From the NCBI GenBank assembly GCA_039090855.1, contig CM077025.1, positions 98,188,489 through 98,252,488 of the forward strand: a stretch of DNA of 64,000 nucleotides. The letters are read 5' to 3'. Position numbers and translations under genes: made by a program. Position 1 is the stretch's first letter, and every line of letters starts with the position of its first letter. Positions 1 to 12,097 of this stretch are shown in pieces. The notes under the pieces are model-generated. The model ran no database searches. It was given only the letters and a program-made list of their open reading frames with translations, and was not told the origin of the DNA. Origin of the DNA: Macrothele yani. Its lineage: Eukaryota; Arthropoda; Arachnida; Araneae; Macrothelidae.

Positions 1-466
1 TGTTGGGAGAGAAAGAGTGTCTGCTTTCATTGCCGCTTTGAATCCGGTTGAGCAGAGAAACTCTGCCCCCTAAAGCTAATAGCTTCTGACAGAACCGACG
101 ACTAGTCGTTTCTTTCGTAACAAGATGGAGGATTAAGACAAGTTAACGAACCTGTTCAGTTGGTTACCATTTCTAGCTCGCTCTCCTTTAATATCTCGTC
201 TGCTAATGTATCTAGCTGCATGGAACATCTCTGCAGCAAAAAAGACAAATCCAATGTGCATGAATTACAAATGGGTTTCCAAAGCGAAATAAGAAAAAAT
301 GAACAACTTCAAGGGTAGTGGTTCGTCTCTCCACTCAGTTACCGACTAGAAAATCCCAAGTCAACGGAGATATCGCGTCCACATACAGTCTGTATCAATG
401 GCGTAGACAGAAATTTCTTAAAGGAGGCGGGGGCCCATGGATTTGGTTCATAGGTGAAAGCCTCGT
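1..466. other. Unassigned sequence
   Basis: I see no credible coding frame, RNA fold or recognisable repeat here. The stretch ends where the long inverted repeat of the first transposon begins. Confidence 0.5.
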
Positions 467-1411
467 ATATACAGGCTGATTCAGAACTCATGGTACACAC
501 TTTAAAGGTGTGGTAGTACACACTGCAACAAACATTTTCTGTATAGGAATGTATGGACCCAAATGACGCTTTGAGGCACAAACACAAGAAATAGGCATGA
601 AAGGAAACATAAATTGTTTACTTACAGCATCGTTGACAAATGCTTCTTTACAGCAATGTTTACAATAATTGCTCAAAATTGCGTCCACCAATAGTAATAC
701 ATGAGTGGCAGCGTCGACGGAGTGATTGGCGTACAGTTTCAAAGATGCCAGGTATTTCTCGCACACGTGCAGCCGCAACGGATATTCGAGCAACGAGGTC
801 CTCAACAGAGTCAACTGGAGTCTCGTAAACGAGGGCCTTCAGATGTCCCCATAAGAAGTAATCGAGGATCGATAAGTCGGGTGATCGGGGTGGCCAACGG
901 ACTGGTCCACCGTGGCCAATCCATCGCGCCCCAAAAGTGGCATCCAGGTAATAGCGCACATTAATGCTGAAATGGGCTGGCGCCCCAACATGCTGAAACC
1001 ACAGTCCTTGTCGGACAGCTAATGGTACATCTTGAAGCAATTCTGGTAAAACCTCTTCCAGAAAAATACGATAACATCTGCCATCGAGTCGCGTTGGTAG
1101 TAGATATGGGCCAAGCAGGAAGTCGTTCACAATACCCTCCCACACATTCACAGAGAATCGTTCTTGGTACGTATGCGGACGTGTAGCGTGTGGGTTAGAG
1201 TTTGCCCACACATGACAACTGTGCACATTGAAAACACATTCGTGTGTAAAAATCGCCTCATCTGTGAATAGCACATGAGCTGGGAATTTCATGTGTTTGT
1301 GCCTCAACGCGTCACTTGAGCCCATAAATTCCTATACAAGAAATGTTTGTTGCAGTGTGCTCTACCACTCCTTAAAGTTTGTCCCATGAGTTCTGAATCA
1401 CCCTGTATATA
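467..1411 (-). mobile_element. Tc1/mariner-superfamily element with about 125-bp inverted ends
   Basis: The left end, reading inward from 467, and the reverse complement of the right end, reading inward from 1411, match for about 125 bp with scattered differences. Both begin with a TATATACAGG-type end followed by GATTCAGAACTCATGG. The inverted repeat is far longer than usual for this family and reaches into transposase coding sequence on the right side, so the left arm is an inverted copy of coding plus flank. The interior holds only the C-terminal part of a DDE transposase. The right end abuts the next element at a TATA stretch. Confidence 0.8.
660..1325 (-). pseudogene. DDE transposase, C-terminal part
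   Basis: An open frame of 221 residues matches the catalytic half of Tc1/mariner-like transposases of the type abundant in arthropod genomes. Visible motifs in order are LFTDEA (first catalytic Asp), VWANSNPHA, RFSVNVWEGIV, LLPTRLDG, and WPPRSPDLSILDYFLWGHLKAL (third Asp region). The second-Asp region reads FQHVGAPAHF where FQHDGAPAHF is usual, so one catalytic Asp has become Val. The N-terminal helix-turn-helix half, normally 100-150 residues, is missing. The frame opens inside the right inverted repeat, so the start is not a genuine one. This is a dead remnant. Confidence 0.8.
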
Positions 1412-2690
1412 CAATGGGGATACAAATTTGACCTGGACTTTTTTTAATCACTTACTTTTCGAAGTCATCTCCGTCGTTGTCCATACATATTTTCCAGCGT
1501 TATGGAAGCTTCCGGATCCCAGTTTCATAGAATTCTTTACTCTGTTGTTTAAACTATCTCAGGACGACACTTTTCACCTCTTCATTTGATCTGAACTTCT
1601 GCCCTCCCAATAATTATTTTAATGGGCCGAACTGGTGGTAGTCACATGGTGACATATCCGGGCTGTACGGATGGTGTGGTACAACGTCCCATCCCAATTC
1701 CTCTAATGTTTCCATAGTCACTTTAGCGGTGTGGGGTCTGGTGTTGTCTTGGAGAAGGCATACTCCACTGTTGAGGAGTCCTGGTGTCTTTTTTCACAGA
1801 GCTGCCTTAAGGGAGTTCTTGAGAAGATCGCTGTTATTGGGGGCATTTATTGTTTGACGATCTTCAAAGCAATCCGTAAGAATAATACCGTTAATGTCCC
1901 AAAACACCGTAGCCATTACCTTCGTGGTTGATGCCCTGATCTTCAATTTTTCTGGGTTAGGGCGAATCACTGTGTCTCCGCTCTATCCTCGCACGCTTGC
2001 TTTCCGGCGTATTGTGATGAATCCATGTCTCGTCCACGGTCACCAAACGTCTGAGAAAGTTGTCTCCTTTACTCTGATGTCTTCGAAACAACACGTTCGC
2101 AATTTGCAACCTGCTGCCTTTCTGCTCGTCGGACAGCTGCTTCGGTAGCCATCTGGCACGCACCTTGCTGAAGTGCAGCTTATCGTGGATGATGGTATAA
2201 ACGCTGCCGGCGCTGATGTTCAATGCAGAGCTCAGATCACTTACAGTAATCCTCCTGTTGTTCCGTATGAACTCATTTACTCGCGCAGTCATGGCGTCGT
2301 TAACAGCAGTTACGGGTCGTGCCTTGTGCGGTTCGTTGCCGACGCTTTGTCTGCCTGCCTTGAACGCTTTGCACCATTCGAAGACGGATGAACGGGACAG
2401 CCGTGAATTACCAAACTGTGTTTGAAATCTCTGGTAAATTTCACTGCCACTCGCACCTTCATTGCAAAGAAATTTGATAATTATTTTTTGTTGCACCGAA
2501 GTCGAAACACTTTCACTCGCCATTTCCCTTTCTGCATTGCGGGAGTTGTCGTAGCAGCGAAAATTAACTAAACAAATGCTGTTCTGGTAGCGTGAGATAC
2601 CAGTGTTGCCAAACGCACAAAAATAACACGCACAAGTTTCAAACAAATGCATTAGAAACAAAAGTCCAGGTCAAATTTGAAAGCCCATAA
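1412..2690 (-). mobile_element. mariner element
   Basis: Inverted ends share CAAATTTGACCTGGACTTTT, at about 1423 on the left and, in reverse complement, ending near 2680 on the right. The length of about 1.28 kb is typical of a full mariner. The body encodes a minus-strand transposase from helix-turn-helix to the third catalytic Asp, with frame breaks. It sits directly between the first element and the LINE cluster. Confidence 0.85.
1445..2523 (-). pseudogene. mariner transposase, frame-broken
   Basis: The natural start is the Met of MASESVSTSVQQ at 2523, which fits the usual mariner start before the HTH. The first open part (2523 to 1957) covers both helix-turn-helix domains and VDETWIHH, which holds the first catalytic Asp. 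The frame is lost after that. The rest is readable in other frames: QDNTRPHTAKV (second Asp), then PYSPDMSPCDYHQFGPL (third Asp) and a typical tail ending before the left inverted repeat. All three catalytic positions survive but in different frames with several stops, so it cannot make active enzyme. DD34D mariner family by motif. Confidence 0.85.
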
Positions 2691-2693
2691 TAC

Positions 2694-4435
2694 ATATCAT
2701 CATCATCATCATCATCACGTCAACCATTATCAATCCATTCCTGGACGAAGGTCTCCCCAAGTTTCCTCCACAACAGTCTGTCTTGCGCCAGTCTACTCCA
2801 TGTCACTCCTGCATACTTTCGAATTTCATCCACCCATCTCCCATGTGGTCTTCTTCTGCATCTTTTCCTGTCCCTTGGAATTCAATCTAAAATTTCAGCT
2901 GTCCATCGATGATCTGTCTTTCTGGCAGTAAGTCCAGCAAATTGACATTTCAGGGATTTCCCTCTAATCATGATGTCTTCCACTCTTGTCAATTTTAGGA
3001 TCCACGAGTTCCTCTTTCTATCTCTCCTGGTTGCACCAAGCATGCACCTCTCCAAGCAACCTTTGTATGTCTCTTTTAGTTAAAGTCCGTATCTCTGCCC
3101 CATACGTAAGCACTGGAAGGATGCATTGATCAAACACCTTTCTTTTAAGGCATAATGGCATATTGCTCTTGAAAATTATGCTGTTTCTTTCAAAAGCTCT
3201 CCAGGCAAGTTTTGTACGCCGATTAATTTCTTCATCAATGTGACCCTCACTTGATATCTGCTGTCCAAGATAAAGGTACGTGTCTGCTATCTCCAGCTTT
3301 TTCTCCATCAATCGATAAATCTTCATTTCTTGAAAAAGCATTGAACATCACTTTTGTCTTCCGAAAGTTCATTTTTAATCCCACTTCCTTACTCTTGTCA
3401 GCAAGTTCCTGGATCATACTCTGCAGCTCTGATAGGGTAGTTACAAAAATGACTACGTCATCAGCAAAATGAAGGTGGGTTAGATAATTTCCATTAATCT
3501 TTATCCCCTTGTTTTCCCAGCTCAGGGACTGAAAGACACCCTCCAATGCGGCATTAAACAGCTTCGGAGATATGGTGTCACCGTATCTCACTCCCTTTCC
3601 AATTCTTACGTGTGTTGTATTTTCAAACAGCCGAATTTTTGCACTTGCATTTTCATAGATGTTATTAATATGTATTAATGTATGCATCTTCAATACCGCA
3701 GGATTTCAGAGCCATTGTAACTGCTGATGGTTTCACCGAATCAAAGGCTTTTTCATATTCGATAAAAGCCATGCACAATGGAAGTTCATATTCCCTCGCT
3801 CTTTCAATTAGTTCTCTCCTGAATCCAGCTTGTTCTCTCGGTTGAGCCATGTCCAGTGTTACCTTCAAACGGTGTGAAAGAACTTTAGTAAAGATTTTAT
3901 AAACCACTGATAAGAGGCTGAGAGGTCTGTAGTTCCCGAGATCCTCAATGTCACCTTTTTTATGTAGCAAGATCATTATAGCGTTGTTCCAATCCTCAGG
4001 AATATTCCCTTCATTAAGGCATCGAGTGAAAATTTGGGCGAGTACTGTTTCGAGTTCTCCACTTGCTTCTTGTATGATGTCTGCAGTAATTCCATCTTCT
4101 CCTGGAGCTTTTCCCCGCTTCATGTTCTTGATTGCATGTGCAATTTCTGCTGGGAGGACTGGAGGAACTCTGGTACTGGTACCTTTCATGATGTCTGGAG
4201 TACATGTATCGTCCCTTTCATATAATTTGGAGTAGAAATCTTTCACTCTTGTCAAAATTTCGTCTCTATTTCTTGTTACAGAGCTATCTTCTTTTCTCAG
4301 TGCCATAATCTGTTTTCTTCTCTTACTGAGGTGTCCCTTTGCTAAATTAAGGCTTTGGTTGTTTTCAATTGCTTTCCTCACTAGTTCACAGTTTAATTTC
4401 CTTACGTCTTCAGTGATATTTTTCGTACTGTCTTG
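2694..4435 (-). mobile_element. RTE-like LINE copy A, 5'-truncated
   Basis: The 3' end lies at low coordinates and finishes in a GAT-type triplet microsatellite, seen as repeated ATC on the plus strand from about 2697, as RTE-clade LINEs do. The body encodes reverse transcriptase in several broken frames (about 3018-4381), including FADDVVIF with both catalytic Asp present. A deletion near 3050 joins the conserved CLLTYGAE-type region to the C-terminal tail. The 5' side stops abruptly at 4435 after TTTCGTACTGTCTTG, exactly where copy B's 3' microsatellite begins. Confidence 0.85.
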
Positions 4436-6225
4436 TCATCATCATCATCATCATCATTGTTAACCATTATCAATCCACTGCTAGGCGAAGGTTTCCCCAA
4501 GTTTCCTTCAAAACGGTCTATCTTGTGCCAGTCTCCTCCATGTCACTCCCGCATACTTTCGAATTTCATCCACCCATCTTTCATGTGGTCTTCTTCTGGG
4601 TCTTTTCCTGACCCTTGGAATCCAATCTAAAATTTCGGATGTCCATCGATGGTCTGTCCTTCTGGCAGTATGTCCAGCCCATTGCAATTTCAGGGATTTA
4701 ACTCTGATCACGATGTCTTCCACTCTTGTCATTTTTCGGATCCACGAGTTCCTCTTCTTATCTCTCTTGGTTACACCAAGCATGCACCTCTCCATGCTCT
4801 TTGAGTTGTCTGCAGCCTTTGTATGTCTCTTTTAGTTAAGGTCCACGTCTCTGCACCATACGTAAGCACTGGAAGGATGCATTGATCAAACACCTTTCTT
4901 TTAAGGCATAATGGCATATTGCTCTTGAAAATTATGCTATTTCTTCCAAAAGCTCTCCAGGCAAGTTTTATACGCCGATTAATTTCTTCATCAATGTGAC
5001 CCTCACTTGATATCTGCTGTCCAAGATAAACGTACGTGTCTGTTATCTCCAGCATTTCTCCATCAATCGATAAATCTTCATTTTGTGTAAAAGCATTGAA
5101 CACCACTTTTGTCTTCTGAAAGTTCACTTTTAATCCTACTTCTTTACTCTTGTCAGCAAGTTCCTGGATCATACTCTGCAGCTCTGATGGGGTAATTGCA
5201 AAAATCACTATGTCATCAGCAAAACGAAGGTGGGTTAGATAATCTCCATTAACCTTTATCCCTTTGTTTTCCCAGTTCAGTGATTGAAAGACATTTTCCA
5301 ATGTGGCATTAAAGAGCTTCGGAGATATGGTGTTACCTTGTCTCACTCCTTTTCCAATTTTTATGTGTGTTGTATTTTCAAACAGCTGAATCTTTGCACT
5401 TGCATTTTCATAGATGCTATTAATAATATTAATGTACGCATCTTCAATAGCGCAGGACTTCACAGCCATTGTAACTGCTGATGGTTTCACCGAATCAAAG
5501 GCTTTTTCATAATCGATAAAAGCCATGCACAATGGAAATTCATATTCTCTTGCTCTTTCAATTAGTTCTCTCAGTACGTGGATATGATCTATTGTGCTGT
5601 AGCCACTCCTGAATCCAGCTTTTTCTCTTGGTTGAGCCATGTCCAGTGTCACCTTCAAGCGGTGTGAAAGAACTTTAGTGAAGATTTTATAAACCACTGA
5701 TAGGAGGCTGATAGGTCTGTAGTTCCCGAGACCCTCAATGTCACCTTTTTTATGTAGCAAGATCATTGTAGCGTTGTTCCAATCCTCAGAAATCTTCCCT
5801 TCATTAAGGCATCGAGTGAAAATTTGGGCGAGTACTGTTTCGATTTCTCCACTTGTTTCGTGTATGAGGTCTACAGTAATTTCATCTTCTCCTGGAGCTT
5901 TTCCCAGCTTCATGTTCTTGATGGCATGTGCAACTTCTGCTGGGAGGACTGGAGGAACTGTGGTACTGGTACCTTTCATGATGTCTGGAGTACAAGTATC
6001 GTCCCTTTCATATAATTTGGAGTAGAAATCTTTCACTCTTGTCAAAATTTCGTCTCCATTTCTTGTTACAGAATTATCTTCTTTTCTAAGTGCCATCATC
6101 TGTTTTCTTCTCTTACTGAGATGTCCCTTTGCTATCTTAAGGCTTTGGTTGTTTTCAATTGCTTTCCTCACTAGTTCACAGTTTAATTTCCTTACGTCTT
6201 CAGTGATATTTTTCGTACTGTCTTG
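4436..6225 (-). mobile_element. RTE-like LINE copy B, 5'-truncated
   Basis: It runs from a triplet microsatellite tail at about 4436 to the same truncation point as copy A (TTTCGTACTGTCTTG at about 6211-6225). It is joined head-to-tail to copies A and C. Copies A and B share the variant CAGTTTAATTTCC near the truncation, which C and D lack. Over most of the body B is closer to C. Confidence 0.85.
4771..6171 (-). pseudogene. LINE reverse transcriptase, copy B
   Basis: A 466-residue open frame covers most of the reverse transcriptase. It includes KAPGEDE, ILLHKKGD..NYRPISLL, FIDYEKAFDS (first catalytic Asp), GVRQGNTISP and RFADDIVIF (the FADD box, intact). It closes with a YLGQQIS thumb region and QCILPVLTYGAE. 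A one-base deletion near 4793 switches the frame into a stop. The remaining C-terminal tail (WIRKMTRVED..RRPHERWVDE) continues as a separate frame at 4508-4795. The endonuclease is absent because of 5' truncation. The same one-base deletion is present in copy C. This copy has the best-preserved RT active site of the four. Confidence 0.85.
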
Positions 6226-6586
6226 TCATCACCATTATCATTGTCAACCATTATCATTGTCAACCATTATCATTGTCAACCATTATCAATCCACTATTAG
6301 ACGAAGGTCTCCCCAAGTTTCCTCCACAACGGTCTGTCTTGTGCCAGTTTCCTCCATGTCACTTCCGCATACTTTCGAATTTCATCCACCCATTTTCCAT
6401 GTGGTCTTCTTCTGGGTCTTTTCCTGTCCCTTGGAATAAAATATAAAATTTCGGCTGTCCATCGATGGTCTGTCCTTCTGGCAGTATGTCCAGCCCATTG
6501 CAATTTCAGGGATTTAACTCTGATCACGATGTCTTCCACTCTTGTCATTTTTCGGATCCACGAGTTCCTCTTCTTATCTCTCTTGG

Positions 6587-8233
6587 TTACACCAAGCATG
6601 CACCTCTCCATGCTCTTTGAGTTGTCTGCAGCCTTTGTATGTCTCTTTTAGTTAAGATCCACGTCTCTGCACCATACGTAAGCACTGGAAGGATGCATTG
6701 ATCAAACACCTTTCTTTTAAGGCATAATGGCATATTGCTCTTGAAAATTATGCTGTTTCTTCCAAAAGCTCTCCAGGCAAGTTTTATATGCCGATTAATT
6801 TCTTCATCAATGTGACCCTCACTTGATATCTGCTGTCCAAGATAAACGTACGTGTCTGTTATCTCCAGCATTTCTCCATCAATCGATAAATCTTCATTTT
6901 GTGTAAAAGCATTGAACACCACTTTTGTCTTCTCAAAGTTCATTTTTAATCCCACTTCTTTACTCTTGTCAGCAAGTTCCTGGATCATACTCTGCAGCTC
7001 TGATGGGCAAATTGCAAAAATCACTATGTCATAAGCAAAACGAAGGTGGGTTAGATAATCTCCATTAACCTTTATCCCTCTGTTTTCCCAGTTCAGTGAT
7101 TGAAAGACATTTTCCAATGTGGCATTAAAGAGCTTCGGATATATGGTGTTACCTTGTCTCACTCCTTTTCCAATTTTTATGTGTGTTGTATTTTCAAACA
7201 GCTGAATCTTTGCACTTGCATTTTCGCAGATGCTATTGATAATATTAATGTACGCATCTTCAATAGCGCAGGACTTCACAGCCATTGTAACTGCTAATGG
7301 TGTCACCGAATCAAAGGCTTTTTCATAATCGATAAAAGCCATGCACAATGGAAATTCATATTCTCTTGCTCTTTCAATTAGTTCTCTCAATACGTGGATA
7401 TGATCTATTGTGCTGTAGCCACTCCTGAATCCAGCTTTTTCTCTTGGTTGAGGCATGTCCAGTGTCACCTTCAAGCGGTGTGAAAGAACTTTAGTGAAGA
7501 TTTTATAAACCACTGATAGGAGGCTGATAGGTCTGTAGTTCCCGTGACCCTCAATGTCACCTTTTTTATGTAGCAAGATCATTGTAAAGTTGTTCCAATC
7601 CTCAGGAATCTTGCCTTCATTAAGGCATCGAGTGAAAATTTGGGCGAGTACAGTTTCGATTTCTCCACTTGCTTCGTGTATGATGTCTACAGTAATTCCA
7701 TCTTCTCCTGGAGCTTTTCCCCGCTTCATGTTCTTGATGGCATGTGCAACTTCTGCTGGGAGGACTGGAGGAACTCTGGTACTGGTACCTTTCATGATGT
7801 CTGGACTACATGTATCGTCCCTTTCATATAATTTAGAGTAGAAATCTTTCACTCTTGTCAAAATTTCGCCTCTATTTCTTGTTACAGAACCGTCTACCTT
7901 TCTCAGTGCCATAATCTGTTTTCTTCCCTTACTGAGATGTCCCTTTGCTCTCTTTAGGCTTTGGCTGTTTTCCATTGCTTTCCTTACGAGTTCACAGTTG
8001 AATTTCCTTACGTCTTCAGTGATCCTTTTTCGTACTGTCTTGCATAGCTCTATATATTCCACTTTGGAAGTCACATCTTCTTTAGTTGTCCTCATCTCTC
8101 TTCTTTTTTGCATCAACATTTTGGTTTTTCCTGATAATTTGTTCACATGCAACTTGTTCTTCCACCCAGCTAATTTTGTTGCTGTTTTCATAAGAGCTTT
8201 GGCTACTTTTCTGTTAACTTCAGAAATATCCAC
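6587..8233 (-). pseudogene. LINE reverse transcriptase, copy C
   Basis: This 548-residue frame starts in the endonuclease-RT linker and spans all RT motifs (KAPGEDG, NYRPISLL, FIDYEKAFDS, GVRQGNTI). The FADD box reads FAYD, so one of the two catalytic Asp residues is Tyr and the enzyme would be inactive despite the long frame. It ends at the same one-base deletion found in copy B. The C-terminal tail follows out of frame at 6297-6611. Confidence 0.85.
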
Positions 8234-8239
8234 TTTTTC

Positions 8240-9190
8240 CTATGTTAGGCCTTCTAAAGCAGAGAATATGTTCTTCAATTCGAACTTGAAGGTATTATGG
8301 TGTTTTTTAAGGTTGGTTATGTCAATACATTGTGTTTGTCTTATGAGCTTGCCGCGTTCGAGTTTAGTGTTGAGGTGCATCTTACATCTCACCAATCTAT
8401 TGTCATTACCTGTGTTGAACATGTTTAGCACACTGCAATCTTCTATGACGAATTTTTTGTTACACGTAATAAAATCAATTTCACTTGTCGTCCCATTTGG
8501 ATATCTTCATGTCCATTTCCTGTGTGGCTTTTTCTTGAAAAAGGAGTTCAAGACGAAAAACCCTTCTGCCTCTGCAAAATCTACGAGAGTATTTCCACGC
8601 TGGTTTCTGTTGCCGTGACCGAATTTACCTACTGAAGTTTCATTCTGTTTCTGTTGCCCTATTTTTGCATTGAAATCTCCCACAATTATCTTTAAGTGCT
8701 GCTTACCTTTATTATTTAGATGACGAACTTCTTCATAAAATTCTTCAATTTCTTCTTCAGGATGACTTGTGGTGAGTGCATAAGTTTGAATAATCTGAGC
8801 CTGGTATCTTCTGGAGAGTTGGATAACGAGTCGTGCAGCTCTGTCAGAGGAACTTTCAACTTCTACAACTTTATCCTTCAGTTTCTTGTTTATTATAAAT
8901 CCAACACCACTAGTTCTGCCAGTATCTGTCCCACGATAGTAGAAGAGATGTCCACTTTTCAGTTCAATGAGATCTTCTCCTTTTCTCCTTACCTCTCTTA
9001 GCCCAACGATATCACACTTGATTCTTTGTAGTTCCTCTTCCAATTCAAGAAGCCTTGAATCAGAAGATAGGGAGCGTCCATTATACGTAGCCAAGTTCAG
9101 CATCAGATGGCAGTCTAGTCCGGTCCTCCGGGGATTTTTAGCACCCTCTGCCTTCGTGTCGCACTGGCCGCTGCCTTGGCCAGGTACATT
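8240..9190 (-). pseudogene. LINE apurinic-type endonuclease, copy C
   Basis: An APE-type endonuclease sits upstream of the RT. Motifs are LNLATYNGRSL at the start, DIVGLREVR, GVGFIINKK, IIVGDFNAKIG (catalytic region) and then, after a frameshift near 8508, a NDNRLVR remnant of the terminal SDHR-type motif. A stop separates it from the RT frame at about 8240. It is the nicking half of a target-primed retrotransposon polyprotein, now split into pieces. Confidence 0.8.
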
Positions 9191-11975
9191 CAAGTTTTGT
9201 GCGCCGATTAATTTCTTCATCAATGCGACCCTCACTTGATATCTGCTGTCCAAGATAAACGTACGTGACTGTTATCTCCAGCTTTCCTCCATCAATCGAT
9301 AAATTTTCATTTCTTGTAAAAGCATTGAACATCACTTTTGTCTTCTGAAAGTTCATTTTTAATCCCACTTCCTTACTTTTGTCAGCAAGTTCCTGGATCA
9401 TACTCTGCAGCTCCGATGGGGTTGTTGCAAAAATGACTACGTCATCAGCAAAACAAAGGTGGGTTAGATAATCTCCATTAATCTTTATCCCCTTGTTTTC
9501 CCAGCTCAGCGACTGAAAGACACCCTCCCATGTTGCATTAAACAGCTTCGGAGATATGGAAGACACCCTCCCATGTGGCATTAAACAGCTTCGCCTTGTC
9601 TCACTCCCTTTCCAATTTTTATGTGTGTTGTATTTTCAAACAGCTGAATCTTTGCACTTGTATTTTCATAGATGTTATTAATAATGTTAATGTATGCATC
9701 TTCAATACCGCAGGATTTCAGAGCCATTGTAACTGCTGATGGGTTCACCGAATCAAAGGCATTTTCATAATCGGTAAAAGCCATGCACAATGGAAGTTCA
9801 TATTCCCTAGCTCTTTCAATTAGTTCCCTCAGTACGTGGATGTGATCTATTGTGATGTAGCCACTCCTGAATCCAGCTTGTTCTCTCGGTTGAGCCATGT
9901 CCAGTGTTACCTTCAAGCGGTGTGAAAGAACTTTAGTGAAGATTTATAAACCACTGATAGGAGGCTGATAGGTCTGTAGTTCCCGAGACCCTCAATGTCA
10001 CTTTTTTATGTAGCAGGATCATTATAGCGTTGTTCCAATCCTCAGGGATCTTCCCTTCATTAAGGCATCGAGTGAAAATTTGGGCGAGTACTGTTTCGAT
10101 TTCTCCACTTCCTTCTTGTATGATGTCTACAGTAGTTCCATCTTCTCCTGGAGCTTTTCTCCGCTTCATGTTCTTGATTGCATGTGCAACTTCTGCTGAG
10201 AAGACTGGAAGAACTCTGGTACTGGTACCTTTCATGATGTCTGGAGTTCATGTATCATCCCTTTTATATAATTTGGAGTAGAAATCTTTCACTCTGGTCA
10301 AAGTTTCGCCTCTATTGCTTGTTACAGAACCATCTTCTTTTCCCAGTGCCATAATCTGTTTTCTTCTTTTACTGAGATGTCGCTTTGCTATCTTTAGGCT
10401 CCGGTTGTTTTCAATTGCTTTCCTCACTAGTTCACAGTTGAATTTTCTTACGTCTTCAGTGATATTTTTCACACTGTCTTGCATAGCTCTATATATTCCA
10501 CTTTGGAAGTCACATCTTCTTTCGTTGTCCTCATCTCTCTTCTTTTTTGGATCAACATTTTGGTTTTTCCTGATAATTTGTTCACATGCAACTTGTTCTT
10601 AGACGAGCTAATTTTGTTGCTGTTTTCATAAAAGCTTTGGTTACTTTTCTGTTAACTTCAGAAATATCCACTTCTTCCGATGTTAGGCCTTATAAAGCAG
10701 AGAATCTGTTCTTCAATTCGAACTTGAAGGTATTATGGTGTTTTTTAAGGTTGGTTATGTCAATACATTTTGTTTGTCTTATGAGCTTGCCACGTTCAAG
10801 TTTAGTGTTGAGGTGCATCTTACATCTCACCAATCTATGGTCACTACCTGTGTTGAACTTGTTTATCACACTGCAGTCTTCTATGACTAGCTTTTTGTTA
10901 CACAAAATAAAATCAGTTTCACTTGTCGTCCCATTTGGATGTCTCCATGTCTATTTCCTGTGTGGCTTTTTCTTGAAAAAGGCAGTTCATGATGAAAAAC
11001 CTTTCTGTCTCTGCAAACTCTACGAGAGTATTTCCACGCTGGTTTCTGTTGCCGTGACCGAATTTACCTACTGAAGTTTTATTCTGTTGCCGTTGCCCTA
11101 TTTTTGCATTGAAATCTTCCATAATTATCTTCAAATGTTGCTTACCTTTATTATTTAGATGACGAATTTCCTCATAAAATTCTTCAATTTCTTCTTCAGG
11201 ATGACTTGTGGTGAGTGCATAAGTTTGAATAATCTGAGCCTGGTATCTTCTCGAGAATTGGATAACGAGTCGTTCAGCTCTGTCAGAGGAACTTTCAACT
11301 TCTACAACTTTATCCTTCAGTTTCTTTTTTATTATAAATCCAACACCACTAGTTCTGCCAGTATCTGTCCCACGATAGTAGAAGAGATGTCCACTTTTCA
11401 GTTCAATGAGATCTTCTCCTTTTCTCCTTACCTCACTTAGCCCAACGATGTCCCGCTTGATCCTTTGTAGTTCCTCTTCCAATTCAAGAAGCCTTGAATC
11501 AGAAGATAGGGAGCTTCCATTATACGTATCTAAGGTCAGCATCAGATGGCAGTTTAGTCCGGTCCTCCGGGGATTATTAGCACCCTCTGCCTTCATGTCG
11601 CACTGGCCGCTGCCTTGGCCAGGTACATTCCAGCTGCCGGAGACTGAGGGCCAAGATTTAAGTTGTGGAGTCATTTTGGAGGGGTTTGGCCATAACTCAC
11701 CATGCTGGCCAAGCGGGTTGGTGAGTGTGGGATAGCATTTCCTCTAATCCCAATGGTGTAGTTATACCGCTATTGGAGGTCGTCAGAGCCCCTTTAGTGG
11801 GAACAGGATACACAACGAGAAGGCGGGTTTGACATTTGTCAAGGAGAGGCTGTGATATTACGCAACACCTGACCTTACATCCTGTAATACATATACATCG
11901 GGTTAAATTCGTACTCAATCCCCTTCAAGAGGGGCCGGACCCGAGGACCCCCTCCTTCCTTGGCTAAACCTCTTG
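9191..11975 (-). mobile_element. RTE-like LINE copy D, 3'-truncated
   Basis: Copy D lacks the 3' end and begins inside the EINRRTKL region of the RT. It then carries broken RT frames (about 9191-10484), the linker, the endonuclease and a GC-richer leader up to about 11975. A small local duplication of a CACCCTCCCATG segment disrupts the RT near 9525-9580. The join with copy C near 9190 occurs where both sequences read similarly (CAAG), suggesting a short-homology recombination junction. Confidence 0.8.
10919..11674 (-). pseudogene. LINE endonuclease, copy D
   Basis: A 251-residue frame carries the APE endonuclease (TYNGSSLSSDS, DIVGLSEVRRKG, GVGFIIKKKLKD, IIMEDFNAKIG). In IIMEDFNAKIG a Gly of the usual GDFN motif is replaced by Glu. 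The conserved Glu region reads SEVR. The frame ends at 10919, where copy C also loses frame. The C-terminal endonuclease part lies at 10690-10905. Upstream is leader, not coding. Confidence 0.75.
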
Positions 11976-12021
11976 TCAGTATGTATATTGCATCAAGGAT
12001 TTTTTTACAAAGAGTTCTGTC

Positions 12022-12097
12022 GACTAAAATGAAAGTTCTATATTAAGAACTAAGATGAAAGACTAAAATGAAAGTACTATATTAAGAACTAAGCTCA
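12022..12097. repeat. 39-bp direct duplication
   Basis: Two adjacent copies of a unit beginning GACTAAAATGAAAGT and containing ATATTAAGAACTAAG occupy 12022-12060 and 12061-12097, differing at a few positions. The surrounding 11,980-12,530 is AT-rich with no gene that I recognise. Confidence 0.85.

Larger units (their letters stand above)
6226..9190 (-). mobile_element. RTE-like LINE copy C
   Basis: The 3' end starts with an expanded tail made of three copies of an ATTATCATTGTCAACC-type unit at about 6234-6285. Unlike A and B, it reads through the truncation point into upstream sequence and contains both reverse transcriptase and endonuclease. Its 5' end is cut at about 9190, within the leader after GGCCAGGTACATTC, where copy D's 3'-truncated body begins. 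Confidence 0.85.
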
